Source of the DNA: Vanilla planifolia
Lineage: Eukaryota; Streptophyta; Magnoliopsida; Asparagales; Orchidaceae
NCBI GenBank assembly: GCA_023846275.1
Contig: CM043865.1
Location: 6,994,068 to 7,058,067, forward strand
Length of the DNA: 64,000 nucleotides
Direction of reading: 5' to 3'
The position numbers and the translations under genes are program-made. The notes under the pieces are model-generated. The model saw only the letters and a list, made by a program, of their open reading frames with translations, was not told where the DNA came from and searched no databases. Numbering within the stretch: the stretch's first letter is position 1; every line of letters starts with the position of its first letter. Positions 36,650-50,400 of this stretch are shown one piece after another.

Positions 36650-38700
36650 TCTTCTGTTCTATTTCATTGAATTCTTTGTTCTTGTTGGACTGTAGCTTTT
36701 GCTACCATAGAACAATTATTTTTTTCAATTTTATTAATATTATTCTGGTTCTATTTCACTACATTTTTATCATAGTAATCATATTAGATGAGAGCTTGGC
36801 TAATGAAGAATTGAGGAATGATTTTCTAACCCAAGTATAAAATATTAATATGAAAATGATAATAGAGATTATAAAAAATGTTAACAATTTGTCAATTATA
36901 TTTGAAACAATGATCACAACATGTGTTCAAATATGTGCTGCAAGTAATACTAGATGTGTAGTTGTGGGAATATTTGATGAAATTAGGATGAGCATATGGA
37001 TTTATTTGTTGGAAAAGTCAATTTAGCATATGCCCTTGGAGGGTCACCTAGTTAGATTTTGCTCTTTAATTAATTCAGAGTTTCTTAAAATAATTTATTT
37101 TTGTGATCATAAGTTGCAGGCATTACATTGATCTCACAAGTAAGTTTGTAAAAAAAAAAACAAAATAAAAATTCTATACTATTATTTAATGTCTATAAAT
37201 ATTATTTTTTTTTGCTTTATCCTTCATAAAAATTTGAGAAATTTGTATTTGTATATTTATTTTATTTCAAATATTATATTTTAATAGTGATGAATATTTT
37301 TTAAACTATATATGAAATAGTTACATGATTTTTGCTTAAAATTCAAATTGTATGCTTAAAATCTAACTTGAGGAAGCCTCACATTTAAATCAATTACAAT
37401 TTCTTTGACATCTCTTTTGAGTCATCGTAAAGGTTAACCTCGTTGGAAGCTCTTAGGATTCTTTTCTCTTGTTATACTCTTCTAGTTGGCTAGTTAAGGT
37501 AAGACATTAATTGATTTAAGATATATTTTTCCTTTTGATTTATTTATTTAATACCTATAAATTATTTGTATGAGTCAACTTTGATTATTTGATGTTCTAA
37601 GGCTAGCTTTGATTGTTTGGTTAGAATTGCATTATAAAGTCTCAAAATATCCAAATTAGGTACAAATTAAATTGTCTCAAAAACATGTTAAATTATTAAA
37701 AAAATAAAGTTTTTCAAAAAAAAAAAGAGTGAATATAGAATTAGATAAAACTAGAGTCTTAATCAAAGGTTTTTTTGAATTATTATGAATTTTTGAAGTT
37801 AAAGAGAGTAAATATTTAATTTAATAAATTAATAATATAATTATTTATTTTTAAGTGACAATAAATCCCAAAGGACAAGATTTTTTAGTTTTGAGCCTTC
37901 ATGAATATCTTCCCTTAAGTGATTCCTGATTAACCAAACTTTAGATTCCCTTTCATCGAAAAAAAGTAGTCTATTAATGAATTCCAATGAGATCATCGTG
38001 TGAAAAGAAAGAGACAGAAAGAGAGAGGCCACGGTGAGCTCAACGACAGTGGCAACGAGGATTCTATGAGTTTCCTAAACTAAAAAATTTGATTATTACT
38101 TTTTTCCTTAATCTTTGACAAGAATTATTAAGATCAAGTCTTAATCAAACTTTTTCTTTACTATTAGTTTGATTAGAAAAAAAATTGCTAGAGATTACAA
38201 AGTTAGGGCTTTGAGAAAGGGAAACATTGATGAGAGAGAAAGAGGGAAGAAAAAAGAAATATATGAAAAAAAATTTACTAATTGAGAAAATGCAAAATTT
38301 CTTATTAATGTTAAGTACTTACTGCTTGATGGTTTGATTCTAAGAAGTAGAAAATTGATTAACAATAATGTTAAGCATGAGAAATAAGAAAATCTTGAGA
38401 TTTGTATGCATATGCTTAATTTAATATTGAATGATATTTGTATGACCTAGCGTAAAAGTCCTATACAATACTTGCAATACTTGATGCATTATAGCAATGG
38501 TTAAATTTTATAGCACTCTACAAAAAATAGTAATTTGAGATATTAAACATGCAAGAGTGATAATTATACTATTTGTGTGAAAATAAATATTATGCTAGTG
38601 AAATATGTAAGAATAATTATGCTATAGTTGTTTCAATTATTTGTAGTTATCTGTTAATTATAAAATTTTACAACTTGTACATATATGAATAAAAGAAGTA
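36650..38700. other. intergenic region downstream of NIP
   Basis: AT-rich, with poly-A and poly-T runs. A slightly GC-richer bit near 37,985-38,060 shows no recognisable coding frame. Confidence 0.4.
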
Positions 38701-38733
38701 AAACTATAAATTAAATAAATTAGAATGGATTCA

Positions 38734-39000
38734 ATGACCAGTTTGAATGAGTTGTTCTTTGTAGTTAATAACTAATGTATCACATGATTGAGATGTGTCA
38801 TTATGATAATAGTTAGTGGCCATTCTCCTACATGATTGAGATATATCGTTATGATAACAACTAGTGGCTAATATGTCACATAATTGAGATTTATTATTAT
38901 CATAATGGCAAATGGTCAATATGTCACATAATTGAGATTTGTTACTATGATGTGACTAGTGTCTAGTGTGTCATAAGATTGAGATTATCACAAAGCTATA
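38734..39000. repeat. 48-bp tandem repeat, five copies
   Basis: The core ACATGATTGAGATRTRTCRT plus TATGATAAYARYTAGTGGCY recurs with starts near 38,782, 38,830, 38,878, 38,926 and 38,973. The 48-base period is exactly 16 codons, which keeps a minus-strand frame open, but there is no other coding sign. Confidence 0.8.
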
Positions 39001-39004
39001 GCCA

Positions 39005-41000
39005 TTGGAAACATTAAAAGACCAAGCATTTATTGTGTATAAAAATATAATATTAATAATTAATAAATAAGATCTCTATTATTACTAAGTAAATTAAAAA
39101 ATTAATACTTACTAACTATCTTAAGAGAGAGTGGGAGTAGTAGCATGACCATCGAAGGTTTATTTAGTTAAATAAAATAGACATTGATAAAATAATAACA
39201 TATTAAAAAAAGAATGAAAGCAAACAAAAAATTGTATGCATATATTTATTTCTTTTTAATTGAGATAAGTTTTTAGTATATTATAACTTTTTTATATTTT
39301 AAACTTCATTATAGTTTTAATAACTTATTCTTTGATTTAATTCATGTGATTTAGACATTGCATGTTATATGTCTCAAAACGTATTTATGTGTACATATAT
39401 TTATTGTTAGATATAACCTACTATGCTTGTAATGATTGGCTCAGTATTTTTTTGATACTAATTTTTCAAGTATATTAAAACCACAATGCAAAAAGAATCA
39501 CTCATAAAAATTGTTTGTATAGAAGAACTAAATTTAAAAGGGTTTTGCATTAAATAACTTTATAAATTATATGGTGTATCTTATGTTGTATTATGTACTT
39601 AAAATTTGGATGTAATGGTATAATAAATAACTATAAAATTATGTAAATATGGGCATAAAATTTTGTGAATGAGTGTAGTATTTTATTTTGTGATATATAT
39701 ATATGTATATATATATATATCATGGGATGATATATTTGATTTATATTCGTTCAATTGTGATTTTTTATATAAAAATGAACAAATTATAGAAAAAATTTTG
39801 CCTATTTGAAAATTAAAATTTGGGATAAATAAAGATTTTAAGGGAATTATGGTTTAGTAATTAGATTCAATTTATGATTTAGCAAAAAGAGCCATCATGC
39901 ACATAATGCTTACATTAACTTTGTATTCACTTAATCCCATAAGATAGCATCATAATTGTCATGAGATCTCTGACAATTAGGAATCAAAGTGGTAGCTTGA
40001 GGTAAGAAGATGTGAAGCCTTGAATGCATGTAAAATAAGAAAGAATTATAAAGCCTTAACCCTAAACTTATCCACATAGAGCCTTAATATTAGAAATGTG
40101 GTAATCAATCTTATTAAGAGAGTTAGGAGGGGTTGTTTCTTAAGGAAAAGAGTGAGGGCAGCCTTGAGATTACATGAAAAGGAAAAATCTTAATTGAATC
40201 ATCTTGAGGCACCTTGATTAAAGGAGTGTTATTTAGCTAATTATATAAGGATCCTTCATGAGGTTCTGCTAGAGTTTAGATACTATAACAATAAGAGGAA
40301 TCAAGGAGGACATTACCCAAGAGGAACCAAGGAAGAAGAACTAATTTGTGAGCAAGGAAGGGAGGAGGAAATAACAAGCTTGAAGAAGGAGAATGCTTAT
40401 TTTTTGGAGTAGCCTACTACATTGCTTAAGAGGTCAGATGAACCTTAAGATCATGCACATAAATTAGATATATACTAGGTCAAAAATTAAATAGTTTGAT
40501 AAGTATGCATGTGATAATAATTGATTTGTTACCATGAAGTTATTAACATGTTTCTTATATGAAAGTCTAAATCTAGTTTTTCTTGATGTAAAATATCATA
40601 CATGAACTAAACCATACTAAAATAATTTTAATTAATTAAAAACATGTAAGATAATAGATCTACTATATTGGTTTATCACATGATAACCTAATTTAAGGGA
40701 ATAGCATGATGTCGATAATGATGTTGTCATCTTTCAAATGATAACATAATCTATTGTTCAAGATGAATCTAATGTCAAGAATGGTTCCATGACATGATAA
40801 TGTGACGTAGTAGTATCTAAAACATCACTTAGAGACATATTAGTCATATTCAAACTCATAGTCATGTCAAAATTGACTTCTTTACTTCTCATTAGCCTTC
40901 GTTATCATTATTATAATAGGGATCAATTATAGTCGAGTCTTAGCGTTTACATATTTTAGTTTGCTCTTCATCAATTTGTTAAGTTATTTGTATCTACACT
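39005..41000. other. intergenic, AT-rich
   Basis: Contains a TA-rich microsatellite at 39,692-39,720 (GATATATATATATGTATATA...). No gene was recognised. Confidence 0.45.
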
Positions 41001-41232
41001 TTTGTTTAAGTCGTTCAAAGATCAATTTATAATTATTCAGATATTTTCAACTTTAAATTCAGTACAACACATCCCTTTGGCAGTCCCATAATTTTGTAGT
41101 TGTGAAATTTGGTTGAAATGACTTTAAAATGGCTTAAAATTAAGTTTTGTGTTGTTTTTGAAATCATCCATCTCTGTCGATATCTATTGCTATTACCACC
41201 ACCATATCTGTTGCCACCATTCATGTGGCTAG

Positions 41233-41410
41233 CTTAACCCACGCCAACCCTTCAAACTTGTTGATCCTCTCTACCCATGTTGACCCATCAACCTGTGCTA
41301 ACCCATCAACATGCATAGACTTGATTGGTGACATGCTTGACCCATCAACACGTGCCAACCTGTCAATACAAGCTGATTTTCTTTGACCCATATTGACTTG
41401 AAAAACTAGA
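41233..41410. repeat. degenerate minisatellite (ACCCATCAAC-like)
   Basis: Variants of TGACCCATCAACACGTGCCA recur about every 20-30 bases. Unit boundaries are blurred by divergence. Confidence 0.55.
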
Positions 41411-41419
41411 CCTGAGGTA

Positions 41420-44400
41420 TCACACTCCTCTTTTCCTATGCTACACTGATCGCGTCACTCACTGCCTCTCTTGTTGCTGGACTGCCACCCAAAATGCATA
41501 GGTCTGTTTGAGAATTGATTAGATCAATTAATCTTAAACCTTTTCAAGGTAATTTTTTTTAAAAAAATCTAAAATATTTCTTTTGTAATTTATGGTGAAT
41601 TTTGGAATTCTAAAATATCTTTTAGAATTCAAAAATATGTCACTTAGTATTCCCAAATATCTTTTTATATTTCTATGTTAACAAATTATTGTTATATCTT
41701 TGAAGTCTTTATAAATAAGGATGTTCATAATATTATACATAATATAATTTTTAAATGAAGTAATGAAGTACTACTATTGAGCTTGTTTGATATGAGTATG
41801 TTGTGTGTGACAATCTTACGATGTGATTTTGAAGGTACCCCGAGAAGGTGAGCGAGAGGCTTAAAAGGGGAGATCTTAATCGTAAACTTTTATCTCTTTA
41901 ACTAATCACTTAATACAATTAACTAAACCTTACTATATGATCTTGTATATAAGAACCTCTTTATGATCTCTCTAACAAACTCCTTTGATGCGTTAATTTA
42001 ATCTCTTATTTTATTGAATATAATGGTTATAATAATCATACTAATATTATCACCAAAGAATCATCTTATATGATCCTCACTATACAAATATGATAATCTC
42101 TTATTTGATCCTTAATAAATAGGTACAATTATGTACATATGAATATTCCAACATCAGTGTACTACTATGATACCTTGTACTGTGAACTTGATAGTTATAT
42201 CTAGAAGGCTCAATATTATCTTACAACTACGATACCCATATTGCTCTATATGATGAACATGACATATATCAATATAGTACAAGCATGGTACCTAAATCAT
42301 CCTTGTTTGATGAACTCAATAACTTTACTGTTATCTCATATAAGTATAATAAAGGAGTGCCCTAATACGAACCTCTCAAAGACCCTATACAACCTAGTAT
42401 CATATTTTTATGATCATTTACACCTAATGAGTTTAATCTGATTATAATATATTATGTACACCATTGTACTCATAAAATATGTATTAATAACCACAACTTC
42501 TCTCTTTCTCTCTTTCTCCTTATAAGTTTATTCCAAATTATAAACAAATTACCTCATATGACATCCAACCATCCCAAATTCTTTTCTTACTTCAATTGAA
42601 ATGTAACTATGATGATGTATAGAAAATTAATAGGAAAAAATATTAGATGCTTACCTTACTTTTGTCCAACCTTTCATCTTAGTATGAACAAACAAGTTTC
42701 CCCAACCTCCTTCTTTCTCTTTCCTATAGTTACTCTCTACTTGAGTCTATCTCTTTATTCACCAAAACATGCATTATAATAATGATATTTCATTCAGTAA
42801 TCTCCTTAACTCACCTCCTCTTAATGGTTCTTGATAACACAATAATGCCTTTCTCTCTAAACCTTCCCTAGCTTTTTGATGACACTATCTTACTCAAATT
42901 TTTGATAATCTCAGCTTTAGGAAACCTAATCCAAATGCACTTTTGTTCAAAAAGATCCATGGGAAATTCAAGTTTTATAATTGTTAATGGCATGATTATC
43001 CTCTTAAAATATTCTTAATATTTATTTATCTATCTAAAAATTAAGACTTATCTAAATGTATGTCAGACTAATATATTTATATCTAATGCATATTTTTTGT
43101 AAAATCTCCAGATATTCTAGAAGTTATAATTATATTTGCACCAAAACTAATTCTTTTGAGCCAAAATTTTAGAAATTATAAATCTATCATAGCTTAACCA
43201 ACATTTTATATTTATAGATCTAATATTTGCAAATCTACTTTGACTTAAGTCAAAATTTACAAAATTATAAATCTATCCTAAGTTTAATCTTAAAATTATA
43301 AATATATCTTAAATATTAAAAATTCATAAAAAATTATTTACTCATTTAAAAATTATAAACTCGATACCATTGGAGTCATCTCTTATGTTACTTCTATTTA
43401 TATGCTTAATTTTTATTATATTTGAGATTTTTATAAGCTTCTCAATGTTTCATCATTATTTTAATATTTTTATCTACAACTATTATATTTTAAGAAACTA
43501 ACTTTACAATATAAGGACATGCCTAATTATAATTCTATTAATTTGATTTTAAGATTTATCATGTTTTGAATATCATGAAAATATTGACTATTATAATAAT
43601 TTTTTGTATCATACAATATGATCATCTATAGTAGTTATACAATCCTATGAGAAAAAGTGATAAAATTTTCTAAGTTTGATAAGAAATATTGTCACACAAA
43701 TTATCATATAATATGACTATAGACCTAAGATTATAAGTAAAATCCTAAGAGTTAAAAACATTTGTATAGTATGATAACATCTCTTTGTATAACACGATAT
43801 ATCATGAGAGTAACTTGGCTAAGAAAAAGTTGAAATCTCAAGAATTTTGTATGATACAATATTTATTCATTGTAGAGTATTATTTTCAACTTAAGCTTAA
43901 TAGAACAATTTTATAACATTGATACAATGTGATATTCCCATTGTACATGTACAATACTATCAAACAAAGGATGTGCATATATGAAAATTAAATCTTAAGT
44001 TCCTAAATTATTCAATTCTTTATATATTGCCCTTATCAGCAAATCGTATTATCCGATCTGTACATTGTACCATCTCATTGTCATAGAGATCACGTGAAAC
44101 ACAAATCAAACAATCAATTTTTCGTTTTTTCCACTTATAAGTAACCTTACTATGCCTTATGAAACATATTTTGAATTGTACAATTAGTATACTTTTTTGA
44201 ATTTGCTTAGATCTATACTTTAATTTAATTCTCTTTTTCTTATCTTATGATATCTTTAAGTATTATGATTTTCTTAGGACAAATTAAACTATCATTAATG
44301 CTCTATAGTAATATCAACCTAAAGCATTTTAAGACCTCTTAAATATAACGTAAGTGCATGAGGTGAAGTGCATGCTCCCAAAAATGATAAACTAAGTTGT

Positions 44401-45430
44401 ATTCCTTACATATGTCATAAAATGAACAACTAATTGACTCTAGGAACACATACTTCCATCTTCCTTAACCCAAGTTGTTGAAAACCATCGTATGTAAGGT
44501 TGTTTCAAATTCCAACCATCATTATAAGACCACTATATCTTCTAGCATAAGGTTCATCTTATAGCACACTAGACAGCCAACTTAGAATACAAAAAAGAAA
44601 ACATTTTAATGATTCATTATTATCAAAATATTGTTGATGTCTTGGTACTCATAGTGTTTAACAAAATTAAATCATGATGTATCAACGCAAGGATGATTGA
44701 CATTAAAACAATTGATGTTACCTAGGAAAGGGTCATATATATCAAATGGATACTGCAACCCACACATGACACATCTTCTGCAGGATGGTTCATCAAATTT
44801 GACTCAACTATATTTTTTTTATCTTTAAGAGATGAAAAGGCATCATTGAAAAAACCTCTAGTGGTTTAAAAAATGGCTGATACTAAGGATGCATTAATAC
44901 TGCTTTCTCAAGTAGCATTAAATAGTCATTGTGTTGATTAACATCTCACAACCAAATACGCCATGACTAGAAAATCATTTAATAGATTTGCATCCTTTAA
45001 AAGTTTAAACACAGATGACAACTTCCATTCTCAATACGATCATTAATTAATAAAATTAAATAAAATAAACAATTTCAGTGTGAAGAATAGATAGTGAAGA
45101 AAAAAATTGCAGCTCAAATAAAATTTGGTTTCTGGAACGAATTTGATTGATACGAAAAAGCTAAAAATCAATTTTATTTAATATAAAGATCTGGCTTTAA
45201 TAATTTATATTGAAATAACCTTTCTTAAGCTTTGTATACGTAAAACAATTTCCATAAATTCTTCCCATGCATAGTTCAATAAAAAAATATACAAGTCCAT
45301 CTCTCGATTCAATCAAACCAAGAGATGCAGGAAAATAAAAGTGCAACTATTGTTTCATGAACTTTCCAGTCAGTTTATGCAGTAACTTGAGGGTCGAGTT
45401 AAAACATATAAGAACATTGAGTTTTGATTA
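41420..45430. other. intergenic, AT-rich with degenerate repeats
   Basis: Between about 42,150 and 42,440 a loose 60-75 bp unit with GATACC and TATGATGAAC-like words recurs. Between 43,560 and 44,060 words like GTATGATACAAT recur, much as they do at 21,060-21,500 inside the old LTR element. This suggests the same decayed repeat family. No gene was seen. Confidence 0.35.
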
Positions 45431-45431
45431 G

Positions 45432-45437
45432 TTTATT
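45432..45437 (-). terminator. possible COQ3 polyadenylation signal
   Basis: A minus-strand AATAAA lies about 50 bases after the COQ3 stop codon. Confidence 0.4.
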
Positions 45438-45486
45438 AAAAGTTACCAAAGTAGTAGTAAGAATTAACTCTAAGACCACAAAGGTG

Positions 45487-45603
45487 TTATGCGGATTTGC
45501 TAATCTCTTTCGTTCCAAAAACAATGAAATTTACACTTGTATCGTCTGATAGAGACCATACCCCAGTTAAAGGGTTGTAAACAAAACCAGCCATCTCTTC
45601 TAC
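45487..45603 (-). CDS. COQ3 last exon
   Basis: Encodes [20 protein letters not shown] to the C-terminus TKEISKSA and the TAA. The acceptor is GCTTCAG, phase 0. Confidence 0.9.
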   Translation of the reverse strand, partial: VEEMAGFVYNPLTGVWSLSDDTSVNFIVFGTKEISKSA

Positions 45604-47434
45604 CTGAAGCAAAACAAAACAAAATTTGGCAACATAGAAACAACTACTCATTGAAAATGATGAAGAAGAAGCCTTTGTGAATTTTTAAGTGATATCTTGA
45701 TCAAGCAATTATTATCTATCTCACTTGCAATGTCATAAATTGCAAATTTGGTTTCATGGATAACTTCATCGTTGACTAGATTCAACTGCGATATACTAAC
45801 GAAACAAAGATAAAATGTGAGAAGACTGGTATGCCAGTTACCGAGATTGAGGCTCTCTGGAGGACGAGCACAAGTTCTTCCGGAGTGAGAAATTTGGACC
45901 ATTGATGTGTGCCTCTTGGGAGCTATAATTAACAAAAAAAAAGACCAGAAACTAAATAACGCTAGATAAATATAAGAATGCATTGATGCCCCATGTAAGT
46001 CTACTACAATTTTTATCTCAATTTTTATAATGCCAAACGATTTAAGTATGAATTGGAGCATAGATCTTTTAAGAAATCTCTACATACCCAATTAAGGAGG
46101 TATTCTGCAACAACAATTGCAGTGGCATACGCCCTCATAGAGCGATTGACTGTAGAGATAACTGTGGCCCCTCCCGGGACTACCAAAGCAGAAAGTGATT
46201 GACAAAAATCTAAGGGATCAGCTACATGTTCAATCACCTGAAAACATTTCAACTTCTTCAATGCTATAATCACATCTTTTAATAAGGAGAAACATTGATT
46301 AGCTCATTTCAGATAATTCTGCAAAAAGGGATAAAATAATTACCTATAAGGTGAAATTTACCATACTAAATTACAATTAGTTTTGCAAACACATAAACAA
46401 GACGGCACAACACCTTACCTTTAAAGATTACATACCTCAAGGGCCAGCACAACATCGAACTTCCGGTTGGTTCTAGCTAAGTGCTCTGCAGAGAGGAATA
46501 AGTTACTTAGGTATGCTCTTCTATCTTATTTTCAATTATAAGTGCATGTAGCAGATGTTCTGGCATATATATATTAGCCTTTGGTGTCACAAAATTAACA
46601 ATTTGATGGCCGGCCTAATTATAACAAAGATGAATTCAAGGGGGTGTTATGAAAACCAGTGTAGAATGTTTCTAATAAATATAACAAAAATTGTATATGA
46701 AAGCGCATCTTTAATGCAAGAACTTCCTTTACAAACAACACTCTGTATTGTATGACTACAATAATGACTAAAGATAGTTACATTGGTGATTGGTTTTAGC
46801 CATAAACAAGCAACGGTTCCTATCATTGTGAAGGGATACAAATAAAGCTAGTTCGGAGTGCTATGCAAAGGATACGAACTTGAAACAAAATATCTTGACG
46901 GTCAAGTTAACATACTAGATCTCATGATTCAAGACATGACAAAAACAATCAGTTTTAAAAAAATAAAGATGGGTAGAAATGTAAAATCAATATTTTAGTA
47001 TTCAAACCTTTTGATGCTTCGATAAGGGCTCATTTGAAAGCTTGAAATTTGAACACAAGTTTTGTAAAATTATAGATTTTACATCATTTTATCATTTGGT
47101 TAGATAAATTTGTAAATCCATGAAAAGTTTAAAATTCAAAAACAACTCTAAATCATGTGATTTTGTTTTCATTTTAGGAACGATGAAAACCTAAACAATT
47201 TCTCCCCACCCTATCCCCAACCAACCTCCTCCAGATCTCTGCAAAGGCCACTTGATCTCTGTAGCCACTTGCTGAAGCAAACTTCCCTTGTTAGAGCAAC
47301 ACCCTTCAAAGCTGCATTGTCCCTGTTGAAGCTTAGTCAATCGCCTCTAGATGCCTGTCACCATTGGCAGAGCTTGGCTCATCATTAGTGATCAATTTCC
47401 CATTGTCAGTTCACCAAAACTAATCAATCAACTG

Positions 47435-47468
<34 letters not shown>

Positions 47469-50400
47469 GTGATGAATTTTGAAAAATTAATTTCTAACTT
47501 ACCAAAAAATAGATTTCACTTCCATAGAACAATTAAATTTAACCAAACAATATAAGATAGAGCTACAATTCAATTATTTATAATTTTACACATTTTAAAT
47601 GCGCAGACTTCAAAGTACGCCTAACCGAAAGGACTCTAGAATTTACGATAAATTTTTCATAATTTTAGATAATAATTCAAACGATGATGTAGTTCATGTT
47701 AATTTAAATGGATTAAAATCATTACTTCAAAAATTATAAATACTCAACCAAGGTTTAAAGCCAAAGGGTTTCATGTTTATATGCTTAGCCTAGTTTGGTA
47801 AGAGGTACTTTCCAATACTCAAACCAATATAACCTTTGCCCTTGTACTAAGGCTCCTCTTGCTAACATACATGTAGGAATGAAAGAAAATATGAAAGGTT
47901 TTCATAATACGTAAGTTTGGCGATACTAATAAAGAAGATAAAAACTAGTTTTAAAGTTTGCTTTAGCATATGATCTTTTAATTTCTAATATTTTTCTCTG
48001 AAAAAATATGAAAAGCAAGAGAGTAATTATAATATCAAACATTGAAGAATATAAATTGGATATTATTTATTTTCAATGGAGTCATTTAGATTACAAAGAA
48101 AGTAAGGTCATCTAAGAAGAATAATTAGTCACTTAGCATTAGCTAATTTTTTTGATATCATATTAATCATTTATAAGATAAAAAAGGTTTAAACAATTGT
48201 CATAAGATTCTAAGGTAGAATCTTAAGAAATTAAGATATTATTAAAAAATAATACAAGGTTGAGATGAAAAGTTATGCTATTTATATGAAGTCAAGCCTA
48301 AAAGTCATACTTCAAAAATTTAAAAGAGGATGATTTAAACAAATCATAAATTATGATACAAAATTAATATATCATAATCAATTTAATTTTATGCCAAAAG
48401 ATCTAAAATTGAGACAATTTACCAATAGAGGTTTATTATAAATGATTAAGACAACAAATGAATATATTGATTACCTTTTTACTAATTTTGAAAAACCATA
48501 CAATAAAGTTTCAAAAGAAGTTATATTAAAAGAATTTAACAAAAATCAACTCATGCTTTCACTATGATAGATTGACTCTACCAAGTCTATGGTTTGGGTT
48601 ATAATCGTTTTAAATGTGTGACAAATTCTTATATGACAAAACCAAGGTAATGTGATGTTGAACTTTTTTTGTTTATGATAATAAACTATGTGATAAGGCA
48701 AGGAAAAAGACATGCAAAATTGGAACTATGAAAAAGGACATTACAATCCATTTGGTTTTGACCATGATCCTTTGTTTTGATTTTCATTTTGGACAAGCTT
48801 CTCAAGTTTTGATTTCAATAAAATTTTTGATAAATTTAAATAATATATATATATGTATACATATATAAGACTAAATTAAAAAACATATCTATCAAATGAA
48901 TAAAAACTAGCAATGGCACACACTACTTACCCCTAGAATGCATCTCCAAGAACTAACACATAGAACTTATTCAAATAAAGTATTTCTAAATGAGCACTAA
49001 ACAATAGACATTATTCAAAATTTTATAAATACTTCAAAATTTGTATAATAGAAATAAATATAAAAATATATAAAAAATTTATATTTTATAAAATTTATGT
49101 TATTATTTTTAAATTGTGGATGTTTTCAAATAAATTGGCTTACAAAATTTGAAATTTTTCCTAAGAACTATAGGGCAACCAACAATTCTACAAAATCATG
49201 GGCTACAAACCCAAAATCCTTCTTAGAACATCTTGGTTTACTGCACATGTTTTTCCAAAACCATGGGCAATGCCTAATTAAAGAAGGTTTAAATAAAGGA
49301 AGTGAAGAAATCCTTCCTCAACCATCTCTATATCTCTATTTTCTAAATATGTTTTATTTTCTTTCACAATTTCTCTTCATATCTTTCAGTTATCCAACTC
49401 TCCAAATTCTAACCCTTACAAGAAATAATGCAAATTCCAGCGAAAGAATTACCCAAATGAATCATTCAAAGGTTCCCTATATTTTCATTAATTATGCCTT
49501 AGGAACAGAACTTTATATAACTAAAGAATAGAAGCAAAATTGACTAAAAGAAAGTCAATTTTTTGGGCAATGGCATGCATTATATTGAAGATAGCATCAA
49601 TGCAGAAATCTAATTGCCTTATATCTACAGCTTGTCGAACAAGTCCACTCACGGCTCGGCCATATTTGTCGCAACACAAGCACAACACCAACTTTGTCAT
49701 ATCAACTACAAAGTGAAGTGATGTTCTCTAAATGCTGCAAGAAGTATTCCTTTATGGTTATTGAGCATCATAACAACATCAGACTAACCATTAACATCAA
49801 CAAAACTGTAGAAGTTTAGCTTAATGAACAATGGAGGCAAAGAGTCTTAACGATGGGCCGATGGGTATGTACACCAATGTGACATTAGGATTAATGGAAT
49901 GAGTCCAAACAAGTTGATCCTTAAATGATGCAACAGCTTGAGTGATAGAGATAACGAGTCACACCATATTGATAGCAAATAATCCACCCAAAAAATATAA
50001 GTCTTAGTTGAGAAAAAACTAATTCAATATATTCCCATACTTTTTATGTGAACAATCAACTCATAAATACCAAACCGTACCCACAAGTTTTGTGGTGAGT
50101 TCTATAAGGGTGCTCCTCCAATGTGAGGTTATGAATGCCTAACCACCCAACTTCTTTGACTTGCACACCTAGTATTAGCATAATGAATAGTCCACTTACT
50201 TATGTCTTTGATGTAAGAAAAACCTCTAATAAACTTTTTAATTGCACTGAACGCATTAAATGGCATAAAAGTGTTGTACAACAAACACATTAACATAGGC
50301 CATACAATATAATTGATGAGTGCAACACAACATGAGCTATCAAAGAGAAAGAAAGCCCTCACACCACAAAAAGAGATCAGGTTCCTCACCACAATAATGG

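Larger units (their letters stand above)
46490..49550. other. COQ3 10.5-kb intron, distal part
   Basis: AT-rich intron DNA. It includes the possible MITE at 47,030-47,625, the (TC)n tract and a TA-rich microsatellite near 48,843-48,865. A 144-codon open frame at 49,097-49,531 shows no family resemblance. Confidence 0.4.

Noticed and set aside
38731-38919. 62-codon minus-strand repeat protein
   Set aside because: The frame comes from the 48-bp tandem array; no start context or family.
49097-49531. 144-codon plus-strand open frame in the COQ3 intron
   Set aside because: No family resemblance, AT-driven composition and no supporting splice or promoter context. Treated as chance.
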